NCBI GenBank assembly: GCA_018399435.1
Contig: JAGYOJ010000058.1
Location: 1-8,227, forward strand
Direction: 5' to 3'
Source of the DNA: Actinomycetota bacterium
GTDB lineage: Bacteria > Actinomycetota > Humimicrobiia > Humimicrobiales > Humimicrobiaceae
Length of the DNA stretch: 8,227 nt
The translations under genes and the position numbers were made by a program. Every line of letters begins with the position of its first letter. Position 1 is the stretch's first letter. Positions 1-7,272 of the stretch are shown here, piece by piece. The notes below the pieces were generated by a model, which had not been told where the DNA came from, did not search any database, and saw nothing but the letters and a program-made list of their open reading frames with translations.

Positions 1-1333
1 CTGCAAGAAATACAAAAAATATAATTAAAGCATAAATATAAAGCATTGGATTTTTGGCCTCATAACCGCTTACTGCTAAGCCCAGTATAAACATTAGTGG
101 CACCCCAAGCGGCAATGCTACAGCGCTGCCAATAACCAGATTCTCTGCTGCATTTGACCTTGAGTTTGGGTCAACCTCCCTTAAAAGTGCAATCCCTGTA
201 GTTATGGTCCCGGTCCACATCCCAAAGAGTGAAACTATATGTTCAATAATATAGCTTTTAAATATCCTCTTGGATAAAATATAAGCATAGATAAGAGTAA
301 AAAGTCCGCCCACAGTGGTAATTATTAATATTGGCAGCCAATTAGCCCTAAATGTTACTATTGATATAGCCGATATTGCTGCAACTATCATATAATCAAA
401 AGAGCCAGCAGAAATTCTCTGGAGAATATAGTTGTCTGGATAATTTATATGTAGCCAATTTTTCCTTCTTAAAAAGTTTAGAAAAATCCTTACAATAACC
501 GCAACCATGGTACCTATAACAAAATGGAAACCCCATAAAAGGTCAGAAACGGTAGCGCCATAGCTTCCCATGGGAGCCAGTGCAAGCGAAACCCCTTTTA
601 ATATAAAATAAGTTATAAGATATACCAGGCCTATTAACACTAATTGCACTGTCAGGCTATCAATAAATAATTGTCTGGGTATGTTTTCTGTATGCTCTTC
701 TTCAATATCTTTTTTCTTAAATAATTGCATTTTATGCTTGCCAATAAGGCCTAGCTTCTTTTTCCGCCTTACTAAGAAATTAAGCAATGGTATGCCAAAA
801 ATTATTGCCCATAAAAACCCTATAGTAGCAATAGAGATTCCAATATTTCCCCCATTGGCAAATCCTAGCCCTTCCCAGCTTCTGCCAATAGCAAAAGCCT
901 GCCCAGGCCCCTGGGCAAAACCTAAAGGAAGAAGCAAACCAAAAGGAGGAAAGAGGTTTGGAAAAATAGTGTAAGCCAGAATAAGGGAAATAGAAAAACC
1001 AAGTATTCCCTGAGCTAGATAAGCAGTAATAATTGCAAAACCTGTATTTACATTGTCCATCCTTCCGCCCTGGACCTTGGGCCTTTCCTTTAATGCCAGT
1101 GATATAAACCCTACAGCCATGAGGTGGTAAATTAGTGTTCCCAGCCTGTCAGGATCCAGTTCTATCCAGCCTAAAACTTCACGGCCTAATATAAGGCCAA
1201 TAAAACCGCCTATAATAGCAGTTGGTATGAGATATTTTTTAAAAAAATTAAACCTACTTTTAAGTACTATTGCAATGATGAGAAAAAATGACAAAAAAAG
1301 AAAATCAGTGATGGTGGCCCATAAATCTTCCAT
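1..1333 (-). CDS. gltS: GltS-family sodium/glutamate symporter, C-terminus cut off by window edge
   Basis: Reading the minus strand from the ATG at 1333 gives 444 uninterrupted codons up to the window edge with no stop, so the gene is partial at its 3' end. The product is a polytopic inner-membrane protein made almost wholly of hydrophobic helices. It shows two half-repeats typical of GltS-type symporters: an early PTAIIGGFIG segment (about residues 37-46), a glycine-rich re-entrant-like GFAQGPGQA (138-146), and in the second half a GTITTGIALLREVDP stretch. The family couples Na+ entry to uptake of glutamate or a related anionic substrate; the actual substrate here is inferred. The start is supported by an AAGGA Shine-Dalgarno about 6 bases upstream. 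A charged loop around residues 185-225 separates the halves. The gene is divergent from the PlsY-like gene. The family call is fairly secure, glutamate specificity less so. Confidence 0.82.
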   Translation of the reverse strand, partial: MEDLWATITDFLFLSFFLIIAIVLKSRFNFFKKYLIPTAIIGGFIGLILGREVLGWIELDPDRLGTLIYHLMAVGFISLALKERPKVQGGRMDNVNTGFAIITAYLAQGILGFSISLILAYTIFPNLFPPFGLLLPLGFAQGPGQAFAIGRSWEGLGFANGGNIGISIATIGFLWAIIFGIPLLNFLVRRKKKLGLIGKHKMQLFKKKDIEEEHTENIPRQLFIDSLTVQLVLIGLVYLITYFILKGVSLALAPMGSYGATVSDLLWGFHFVIGTMVAVIVRIFLNFLRRKNWLHINYPDNYILQRISAGSFDYMIVAAISAISIVTFRANWLPILIITTVGGLFTLIYAYILSKRIFKSYIIEHIVSLFGMWTGTITTGIALLREVDPNSRSNAAENLVIGSAVALPLGVPLMFILGLAVSGYEAKNPMLYIYALIIFFVFLA

Positions 1334-1369
1334 GTTTTTCCTTACTTATTAATTTGTTAATTTCCCATT

Positions 1370-1432
1370 TTTTTTAGTAGACGGTATTATAAAAATATTT
1401 GTTTCAGTATTTGCAAATTATCTACTAAAAAA
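1370..1432. repeat. 12-bp inverted repeat between divergent promoters
   Basis: The left arm TTTTTTAGTAGA (1370-1381) and right arm TCTACTAAAAAA (1421-1432) are perfect reverse complements, 39 bases apart. The left arm covers the predicted start site of the GltS-gene transcript. The right arm covers the -35 position of the PlsY-like gene promoter. Such placement would suit a shared operator for a dimeric regulator; no such regulator is encoded in the window. The arms are largely A/T tracts, so chance is possible, but the GTAGA/TCTAC core is matched. Confidence 0.45.
1386..1416 (-). promoter_or_regulatory. Candidate promoter of the GltS-type gene
   Basis: On the minus strand a perfect TATAAT lies at 1391-1386 and a TTGCAA -35-like hexamer at 1416-1411, separated by a slightly long 19-base spacer. 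The predicted start of transcription, around 1379, falls inside the left arm of an inverted repeat (1370-1381). This leaves a leader of about 45 bases before the ATG at 1333. Assigned by consensus match only. Confidence 0.5.
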
Positions 1433-1445
1433 TTTTTTTTAATTC

Positions 1446-1454
1446 TGCTATAAT
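1446..1454 (+). promoter_or_regulatory. Extended -10 promoter of the PlsY-like gene
   Basis: TGCTATAAT is a perfect extended -10 element (TGn followed by TATAAT at 1449-1454). No good -35 hexamer sits 17 bases upstream, as is common for extended -10 promoters. Transcription would begin near 1461, giving a leader of about 30 bases before the ATG at 1491. Confidence 0.6.
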
Positions 1455-1490
1455 CTTAAACCAATTTTAAAACATAAAAAAGGTAATATT

Positions 1491-2117
1491 ATGATAGATA
1501 CCATATATTTTAAAATTTTCTACATTATAGCAAGCTATCTATTAGGCTCAGTTCTTTTTGCTTATATAATGGCGAAAATATTGGGAAAAGGCAAACAAAA
1601 TCTTTCAGAAATTGACAGGCCAGGAACAGCCGGGGCAGGCAGGCAATTTGGTTACAAGGCTAGTATACCTACCTTTATATTCGATGTTGGAAAAGGAGTA
1701 CTGGTTCCACTAATTGCCATAAAAGTGCTACACCTTGATATTTATACTGTGGTCATTGCTACCCTTGCAGTGCTTGTAGGGCATAATTGGCCTATATTCT
1801 TTAAATTTAATGGCGGAGGAGGCATTGCTACCACAATAGGCATAGCTGCTTATCTAATAACGTATGGATTCTTGATAGTATTTGGAATATCCCTTTTGGT
1901 AGGGGGGATCTATAAATTTGCCATGCATAAAAAGAAGCATGATGTAAACCCTAATGTTATTGGCGGCGCTCTAGGAACATTCCTTCTCCCAATTTTTTGC
2001 ATTATATTTAATGAGCCCATAGAGATAACTATCTTATTTATCTGCATATTTTTAATAATTTTTGGCAAGGGTTTAATCCTGCACTTCAGGTATAGATACA
2101 ACCCTACGGCAAATTAA
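1491..2117 (+). CDS. plsY: Divergent PlsY-like (glycerol-3-phosphate acyltransferase family) membrane protein
   Basis: The 208-residue polytopic membrane protein matches the PlsY family in length and layout. PlsY moves an acyl group from acyl phosphate to glycerol 3-phosphate, the first step of phospholipid synthesis. An N-terminal helix with YLLGS (residues 16-20) is followed by a motif-1-like loop, DRPGTAGAGRQ (42-52), a DVGKG segment (65-69), and motif 2 as GHNWPIFFKFNGGGGIAT (97-114). The usual motif 2 is GHxWPxFxxFxGGKGxAT; here the phosphate-loop lysine is Gly110. Motif 1 is also not the usual GSGNxGATN, and the C-terminus lacks a clear NIxRLxxGxE third motif. Catalysis by the standard mechanism is therefore doubtful; it may be a subfamily with another acyl or polyol substrate. 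The ATG is preceded by AAAGG with 8 bases of spacing. The dedA-like gene follows in the same direction after a short gap. Confidence 0.72.
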   Translation: MIDTIYFKIFYIIASYLLGSVLFAYIMAKILGKGKQNLSEIDRPGTAGAGRQFGYKASIPTFIFDVGKGVLVPLIAIKVLHLDIYTVVIATLAVLVGHNWPIFFKFNGGGGIATTIGIAAYLITYGFLIVFGISLLVGGIYKFAMHKKKHDVNPNVIGGALGTFLLPIFCIIFNEPIEITILFICIFLIIFGKGLILHFRYRYNPTAN

Positions 2118-2148
2118 AGTTTTACCCTTACCAGTATTAATATTAAAG

Positions 2149-2154
2149 AAGGAG
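2149..2154 (+). promoter_or_regulatory. Orphan Shine-Dalgarno upstream of the broken dedA-like gene
   Basis: AAGGAG is a strong ribosome-binding sequence 32 bases after the PlsY-like stop. No ATG, GTG or TTG in the dedA reading frame follows at a workable distance. The only in-frame triplet that could once have been a start is ATT at 2167-2169, and it is followed by an in-frame TAG at 2173-2175. The site suggests that a start codon was lost. Confidence 0.5.
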
Positions 2155-2175
2155 TTAGCAAAAACAATTTTCTAG

Positions 2176-2787
2176 TGGTTTTTTATAAATTCTGCAGAAA
2201 TATTTGATCTTTTATTAAAATATAGTTACCCAATAATATTTTTATTAGTTTTAGTTGAGGGACCTATAGTCACTATAACTGCAGGCTTTTTTGCAGCTGC
2301 TGGTTATTTTAACCCTTTTTTATTATATCCCATTATCGTTTTTTCAGATTTATTTGCTGATATAATGTGGTATTATATGGGCTATTTTGGCAAGGAAAAA
2401 GTCTTAAACAGATGGGGGCGTTTTTTTGGATTAACCCGGGAAAGGCTAAAAAAATTTTAAAATTTAAAACATAAGTTTAAAGACCACCAGGGAAAAATCC
2501 TATTTACAGCCAAAATCACCCATGCTATTGGTTTCCCCCTGCTTATAGCATCTGGGATTTTAAAAATTAATATAAAAAAGTTTACATGGTTTAATTTTTT
2601 AGCAACCCTACCCAAAAGCCTGATTTTTTTATTGCTTGGCTTTTATTTTGACGAGGCAAGAGAAGCAATCAGCAGATACCTTGGATACAGCACTATAATT
2701 GGGATAGTTATATTTATCTTGGCATTAACAATTTATTTTTTAATCCAAAAATATTCAAAAAAATGGTTTAATAAATTAGGCCAGTAG
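2176..2787 (+). pseudogene. DedA/VTT-domain membrane protein gene with in-frame stop and no start codon
   Basis: One frame encodes a DedA-family (SNARE-associated/VTT domain) protein from about 2176 to the TAG at 2785-2787, interrupted by an in-frame TAA at 2458-2460. Before the stop are LLLKYSYPIIFLLVLVEGP, an FFAAAGYF helix, and the family's SDLFADIMWYYMGYFGKEK region. After it, in the same frame, come KHKFKDHQGKILFTAKITHA, GFPLLIASG and a final hydrophobic helix near the C-terminus. Similarity is uninterrupted across the stop, and the local sense LKKF-stop-NLKHKF suggests a single substitution, for example from GAA. The 5' end also lacks a canonical start. DedA proteins are inner-membrane proteins linked to lipid or undecaprenyl-phosphate translocation. 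The gene lies 58 bases after the PlsY-like gene and could share its transcript. It is most likely inactive unless the stop is read through or is an assembly error. Confidence 0.75.
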
Positions 2788-2788
2788 C

Positions 2789-4318
2789 CTATTTTGAGAT
2801 AAATAAATTATTGGAAGAAAATTTGCCATCTGTTGTAATATTTACCCCAAGCCTGCTTAAACCGGCCTCATCGCCAGGTGTCGGCATATGGGTCATGTGC
2901 ATCTCGCAGCCTTTTAACTCTAGTATTTTTTCCATGGCAAGGCCTGCAGTTGGACTTGTAGTTGCGCTTATAGATAGTGCAATTAATGTCTCTTCTAAAT
3001 CCAAACTTTCTGATTCTGCATTAAAAATACCTTTTTTTAACTTGCCAATCTGGCTTATCACCTGGGGTGATAGCAAATGTATTTCATCGGGTATATTAGC
3101 CAATATTTTAGCTGCATTTAAAACCAGGCTTGAAGCTGCATGCAGAAGTGTTGAATTCTTTCCAGTTACAATCCTGCCATCCTCAAGCTCTATAGCTGCC
3201 CCGCAAAAAATGCCCTTGTTGCCCTTACCCTTAGTTTCTGCTTCTTTCGCGCTATCTCTTGCAACCTCCACTACTTTCCTATCTGTAACTTTAACCTCAA
3301 GCTCTTCCATTAACCTCAATACCCTATCCACTGTTTCTTTTTTCTCAATGCCAATTAAATATTCAGAATTATACCTAAAATATCTCCGTATGAGCTCCTG
3401 TTTGGCGGCCTCCCTACAAACCTTATCATCCACTATTCCAGAATACGCACAATTTACACCCATGTCTGTGGGAGAATTATATAAAGGCATGCCTGTTTCG
3501 CTCTTTTTGGTAATCCTGCTAATAATACGCCTTAAAATGGGGAAACAATCTACGTCCCTATTATAATTTATAGCTACCTTTTTATATTTATTTAAATGGA
3601 AGGGATCTACCAAATTAAAATCCTTTATATCTGCAGTAGCAGCCTCGTAAGCAATATTTACAGGATGCTTTAAGGGCAGATTCCAAATTGGAAATGTTTC
3701 AAATTTTGCATAACCTGAATCAATTCCTGCATTGTGGTCATGATAAAGCTGTGAAAGGCAGGTAGACAGTTTTCCGCTGTTTGGTCCAGGTGCTGTTATG
3801 ACTACAATTGGCTTATCTGAATCAATATAATCATTTTTTCCAAAGCCTTCACTGCTGCATATCTTCTCAATATCTGAAGGATAGCCTTCTATGGGATAAT
3901 GAAGGTATACTTTTACTCCCCTATGCTCAAGCTTGTTTTTAAAAATAATAGTAGAATGCTGTGAAGCAAATCTGGTTATGACAACTCCCAATATATTTAG
4001 GCCCCATTTTCTAAGGTCATCAATCAGCTTAAAGGTGGCAATATCATATGTAATTCCAAAATCGCCCCTTACCCTTCCCTTTTCAATGTCTCCAGAATAA
4101 ATACAGAGGATAATATCAATTTTATCTTTTAATGATTGCAGTAAGCGTATTTTTGTATTTGCCTTATATCCTGGAAGGACCCGTGCCGCATGGTAGTCAA
4201 AACATAACTTTCCGCCAAATTCCAGATAAAGCTTGTTGCCAAACTTTTCCACCCTGCTAAGTATTGCTTCTTTCTGGTTTTTAATATATTTTTTATTATC
4301 AAAACCTATTTTTTTCAT
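2789..4318 (-). CDS. DUF1846 family protein, complete
   Basis: This intact 509-residue cytosolic protein matches the DUF1846 family along its whole length; members are usually around 500 residues. Recognisable family segments are KIGFDNKKYIKNQ near the N-terminus, LYLEFGGKL (30-38), HAARVLPG (43-50), GDFGITYD (85-92), APGPNSGK (176-183), then KFETFPIWNLPLKHP, YEAATADIKDFN, NYNRD, SPTDMGVN and, near the end, CGAAIELEDG and ALSISATTSPTAGLAMEKI. The APGPNSGK loop resembles a phosphate-binding loop, but no biochemical function is established to my knowledge. No signal peptide or membrane helix is seen. The start is the first ATG in frame and fits the family N-terminus; upstream there is only a weak GGTT-like ribosome site. 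The gene diverges from the MFS gene and ends one base from the dedA-like stop on the other strand. Confidence 0.88.
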   Translation of the reverse strand: MKKIGFDNKKYIKNQKEAILSRVEKFGNKLYLEFGGKLCFDYHAARVLPGYKANTKIRLLQSLKDKIDIILCIYSGDIEKGRVRGDFGITYDIATFKLIDDLRKWGLNILGVVITRFASQHSTIIFKNKLEHRGVKVYLHYPIEGYPSDIEKICSSEGFGKNDYIDSDKPIVVITAPGPNSGKLSTCLSQLYHDHNAGIDSGYAKFETFPIWNLPLKHPVNIAYEAATADIKDFNLVDPFHLNKYKKVAINYNRDVDCFPILRRIISRITKKSETGMPLYNSPTDMGVNCAYSGIVDDKVCREAAKQELIRRYFRYNSEYLIGIEKKETVDRVLRLMEELEVKVTDRKVVEVARDSAKEAETKGKGNKGIFCGAAIELEDGRIVTGKNSTLLHAASSLVLNAAKILANIPDEIHLLSPQVISQIGKLKKGIFNAESESLDLEETLIALSISATTSPTAGLAMEKILELKGCEMHMTHMPTPGDEAGLSRLGVNITTDGKFSSNNLFISK

Positions 4319-4335
4319 TTTTTAACCATAAAAAT

Positions 4336-4412
4336 ATGCATAAATAATGAATAATTCATAAGAATACAGGAATATGTTAATAAATTATATCATGGATGCA
4401 TATTTGATGCAT
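4336..4412 (-). promoter_or_regulatory. Promoter and ATGCAT box cluster for the DUF1846 gene
   Basis: On the minus strand TGATATAAT at 4392-4384 is a perfect extended -10. Exactly 17 bases upstream of the TATAAT the -35 position is filled by ATGCAT (4407-4412), and a second ATGCAT lies in the spacer (4396-4401), 11 bases away, one helical turn. A third copy, within TATGCATA, lies in the leader at 4336-4341. The leader also has a 13-bp palindrome, ATGAATAATTCAT (4347-4359). Transcription would begin near 4377. The layout suggests repressor or activator control; the regulator is unknown. Confidence 0.45.
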
Positions 4413-4476
4413 AAAATAAAAGAAAGAATTTAGAGCTTTTTTTTAAGTTTAGCTTATCTTTTTTATCTATAGTAAT

Positions 4477-4482
4477 TATACT
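4477..4482 (+). promoter_or_regulatory. Weak candidate -10 for the MFS gene
   Basis: TATACT matches the -10 consensus at five of six positions and lies 28 bases before the ATG at 4511. The hexamer 17 bases upstream (4454-4459, TTATCT) is a poor -35. No strong Shine-Dalgarno precedes the ATG. Confidence 0.3.
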
Positions 4483-4510
4483 TATTTACAAACAATAATC
4501 TTAATTGATT

Positions 4511-5756
4511 ATGGATATAAAAAATATTGATATTGTAAACCAGTATTCCAGGCTTCCCCGTGAAATTTACCTGCTAACCATAGCCAGAATAGTGACTTAC
4601 TGCGCACACTTTGTCTTTCCTTTCCTTTCACTTTATCTAGTAACAACCTTAAGTTACGGAGAAGATATTGCAGGCTATTTTATAACTGCATTATCTATAG
4701 CAAGTGGACCAGGCCTTCTTTTAGGCGGAAAACTAGCAGATAAAATTGGCAGAAAAAAGGTAATAATTTATTTTGGCTTAGCTGCTTTAGTTTTTCTTCT
4801 AACATGCACTATCCTGGGGGCTTCACCTTTGGTTCCGTATCTTTTAATTCTTGCTTACTGTTTTATCGGCGGCCAGAACCCTGCAATAAATGCCATGTTA
4901 ATAGATTTAACAACTAAAGAAACTAGAAAGATTTCTTTTTCCCTTTTGCTTTTAGGGCAAAATATAGGTCTGGCATTAGGCCCCCTTATTGTAGGATATT
5001 TATTTAATAACTTTATAAGGTTTATCTTTTTAATAAATGCCATTTTTATGGCTGCTGTTTTAATTTTATTTAAATTTTTTATAAAAGAATCATTGCCCGG
5101 CAAAAAAATAATAAACAATAGGAAAATAAGTATTGGCGAAAAGGCTGAAGACGGAAACGTAATGGCCATTCTTTTAAGAAAATATTATCTATTAATTTTT
5201 TCATTGCCCTTAATTGTCTTTAACTTTATTTTTGCACAATCAAATTTTTCTCTTCCCCTATATTTAGATAGCATTTTTGGCCAGGCAGGCACCACTTTTT
5301 ATGGAACCTTGATGACCATTAACCTAATACTTGTTATAATATTTACCTTGTTTTTAATACCTTTTATTAAAAAAATTGATCCTATTATTAATGTGTGCAT
5401 TTCAGGGATACTTTTTGCTATAGGTTTTGGAATGATTTCTTTATCTAATACCTTTTCTATTTTTATAATATCTACAATTATATGGACACTGGGCCAGATT
5501 ATTAATTTTGTGTTTTCTTATGTCTACATAGCTAGCAACTGTCCAATAACCCACAGGGGTAGGTTTAGCGCAATAATTCCCTTTATAAACCGGTGAAGGC
5601 TTTGCTTTGGCCCTAATGCTTGCCGGCCTTTTTATTAAATACAATGGGATTAAAAATGTATGGCCACTTACTTTTTACCTTGGAATAGGTTCAACATTTT
5701 TAATGTTAGTGCTATATTTATTTGAAAAAAAGAAAATGATAAAAGAGTTAGCTTAG
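4511..5756 (+). pseudogene. MFS transporter gene with a +1 frameshift near its 3' end
   Basis: The first frame encodes 361 residues from the ATG at 4511 to the TGA at 5594-5596; the remaining 53 residues lie in the next frame (from GAA at 5595) and end at the TAG at 5754-5756. Joined, they give about 414 residues, a normal length for a 12-helix major facilitator transporter. The N-terminus reads RLPREIYLLTIARIV, followed by helices and the MFS motif A GGKLADKIGRKK (72-83) in the loop between helices 2 and 3. HRGRFSAI precedes the lesion, and GFALALMLAGLF continues the penultimate helix after it. The fold resembles drug exporters of the MdtG/MdtH type; the substrate is unknown. An alternative TTG at 4505 adds only two residues and is less likely. 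Without a shift the protein would lose its last two helices. Whether this is decay, error or recoding at CGG-TGA cannot be decided here. Confidence 0.75.
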
Positions 5757-5796
5757 GCATATTATTTTTTAAATACTTTGGAAATATGTTTAAATT

Positions 5797-6999
5797 TTAT
5801 ACTGTTATTTTATCCATTTTTTTATCTGCTTCTTCAAGATATATTTCTTCAAATTTATCTAAAGTTCTTTTAAAATCATGCTTTTTTATAAGCTCCAAAC
5901 TATTTACCGACATCTTTTTTTGTAATTTCTTATCCACCAATATTCTTAATATCTTTTCTGAAGCGTCTTTTTTATCGCTATGTTTAAATAAAAATCCATT
6001 AGTGCCGTGAAGCACCAGTTCTGGAACTGCCATTGCCCTTGAAGCAACAATTGGAAGCCCGCTTGCCATTGCTTCCATGATTGAGAGCCCCTGTAGCTCG
6101 ACCTCGCTACCGGATAAATAAATATCGCTAATTTTATAAAACCCAATTAGCTCTTTTTCGCTTAATTGTCCTGTAAAAACTACATTATCTGATATGCCTA
6201 ATTTATCAGCCAAAAATTTTAAATTATTCTTTTCTCCTCCTTCTCCGATTACCAAAAACTGGAAATCATTTAAATTTTTTATTTCATTCAAAGCTTCCAG
6301 TAGCAGGTCGACCCTTTTTTCTTTTTCTAGCCTGCTAACTGTAGTTAAAATTGGGCAATCTTTCCTAATATTAGATGCAGCATAGATATCATCTGTATTT
6401 ATATTTCCATTAAAATTTTTTAAATTAATCCCATTTGATATAACTTTAATAGGCTTCTTTATTCCAACCTGTTCAATAATTTTTGCCGCAGTATTGGAAG
6501 GAACCGTGATGATATCTATGTCATTAAAAACCTTTAAGAAAGAATCCCAAAACTTCTTTTCTATAACCTTTTAAATCATGCTTTCCTTGCTTATATTTGA
6601 ATGTGGCAATATATTATCTGGGTGAAAATGGTTAGTCCCGATAACTTTAATTTTTCTTTTCTTGGCCTCTATATTAGCAGCAGAAGACACAAAAAAGTGG
6701 TCAGCAATATGCAATATGTCCGGCTTAAAATCACTAAAAACCTTCCCCATTGACGACCTTGCAAATGGTGAAAAATGATAATTTTTCCTTGCAAATACAG
6801 GAATGGAACTTAACCTGTAAACTGTTACCCCATTCTCAATAGACTTTTGCATCTCCAAACTATCTCCTGAACAAATAACGCCCACATTATAACCTCTGCT
6901 TGCCAGGCCTTCTGCTATTCTTTTAGTGGCAATTCCAGAGCCATTAAGCTCTGGCGGATAAACCTCAATTGTTAAAAGTATTCTTAAATTATTTTGCAT
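5797..6999 (-). pseudogene. GT4 glycosyltransferase gene interrupted by one in-frame TAA
   Basis: Reading from the ATG at 6999 to the TAA at 5799-5797 gives 400 sense positions in one frame, with a single TAA at 6573-6571 (codon 143). The N-terminal part has the GT-B donor/acceptor domain start, PPELNGSGIATKRIAEGLASRG, and GTNHFHPDN, a motif seen in GT4 enzymes that glycosylate diacylglycerol-type lipids. After the stop the same frame continues with VIEKKFWDSF, IITVPSNTAAKII, ISNGINLKNF, VSRLEKEKRVDLLLEAL, VIGEGGE (about 250-256) and the donor-binding E301-x7-E309 in ELQGLSIMEAMASGLP. It would act at the inner face of the membrane using a nucleotide sugar. The start has AGAGG 10 bases upstream. 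No ATG lies soon after the stop to reinitiate, and the break falls inside the N-terminal Rossmann domain, so two separate working halves are unlikely. Lipid specificity is inference. Confidence 0.78.
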
Positions 7000-7272
7000 T
7001 TACTTATAACCTCTATATTGTATTTTATACAAGCAGAATTTTATCAATTTCATACTAAGCTTCAAGCAATTAATATAAGCTAAAATGTTAAAAATAACCT
7101 GCTATCTTATATTTTTATTTTATAATAAATATTTGATACTCTAAAACAGGTGAAAATTTAAAATTTTAGAACTAGCTTTGAAAAATTTAGAAATAAGTTA
7201 AATAAAAACGTATTTTAAATCTAGAAGTAATAATTGGCAATGCTAAATACTATACATAGATGTTTTAAATTT
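7000..7272. other. Non-coding gap between the GT4 and AbiEii genes
   Basis: About 290 bases separate the two minus-strand genes and no convincing coding frame was seen in either direction. It is very A/T-rich, with a 15-bp odd palindrome AAAATTTAAAATTTT (7153-7167) and an AGAGG ribosome site (7017-7013) for the GT4 gene at its left end. Loose -35/-10 pairs for the GT4 gene exist (for example TTGAAG and TAAAAT, 16 apart, minus strand) but none is strong. It may mark the edge of an inserted AbiE segment. Confidence 0.4.

Noticed and set aside
681..974. Plus-strand 97-codon frame
   Set aside because: It lies antisense within the GltS-family gene, which has clear family motifs on the other strand; the translation is low-complexity and unlike any family.
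2175..2208. GTG at 2175 as start of the dedA-like gene with a slip in the T-run
   Set aside because: The GTG frame ends at a TGA after ten codons, the Shine-Dalgarno is about 20 bases away, and a +1 shift would be needed in the T-tract.
2811..3566. Plus-strand 251-codon frame
   Set aside because: Antisense to the DUF1846 gene, whose full-length similarity is strong; the Ser/Leu-rich translation is typical of a shadow frame.
4505..4510. TTG start for the MFS gene
   Set aside because: ATG at 4511 is in the same frame, adds no loss of conserved sequence, and neither has a good ribosome site.
5757..5796. Bidirectional terminator between the MFS and GT4 genes
   Set aside because: CATATT and AATATG can pair across a 19-base loop but the stem is short, A/U-only apart from one pair, and lacks a clear U-run.
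5786..6385. Plus-strand frames at 5786-6010 and 6194-6385
   Set aside because: Both are antisense to the GT4 coding frame, which carries recognised motifs.
2458..6573. TAA reassigned as a sense codon
   Set aside because: TAA ends the PlsY-like, GT4, AbiEii and partner genes at natural C-termini, so it works as a stop here; two isolated in-frame TAAs do not support a new code.
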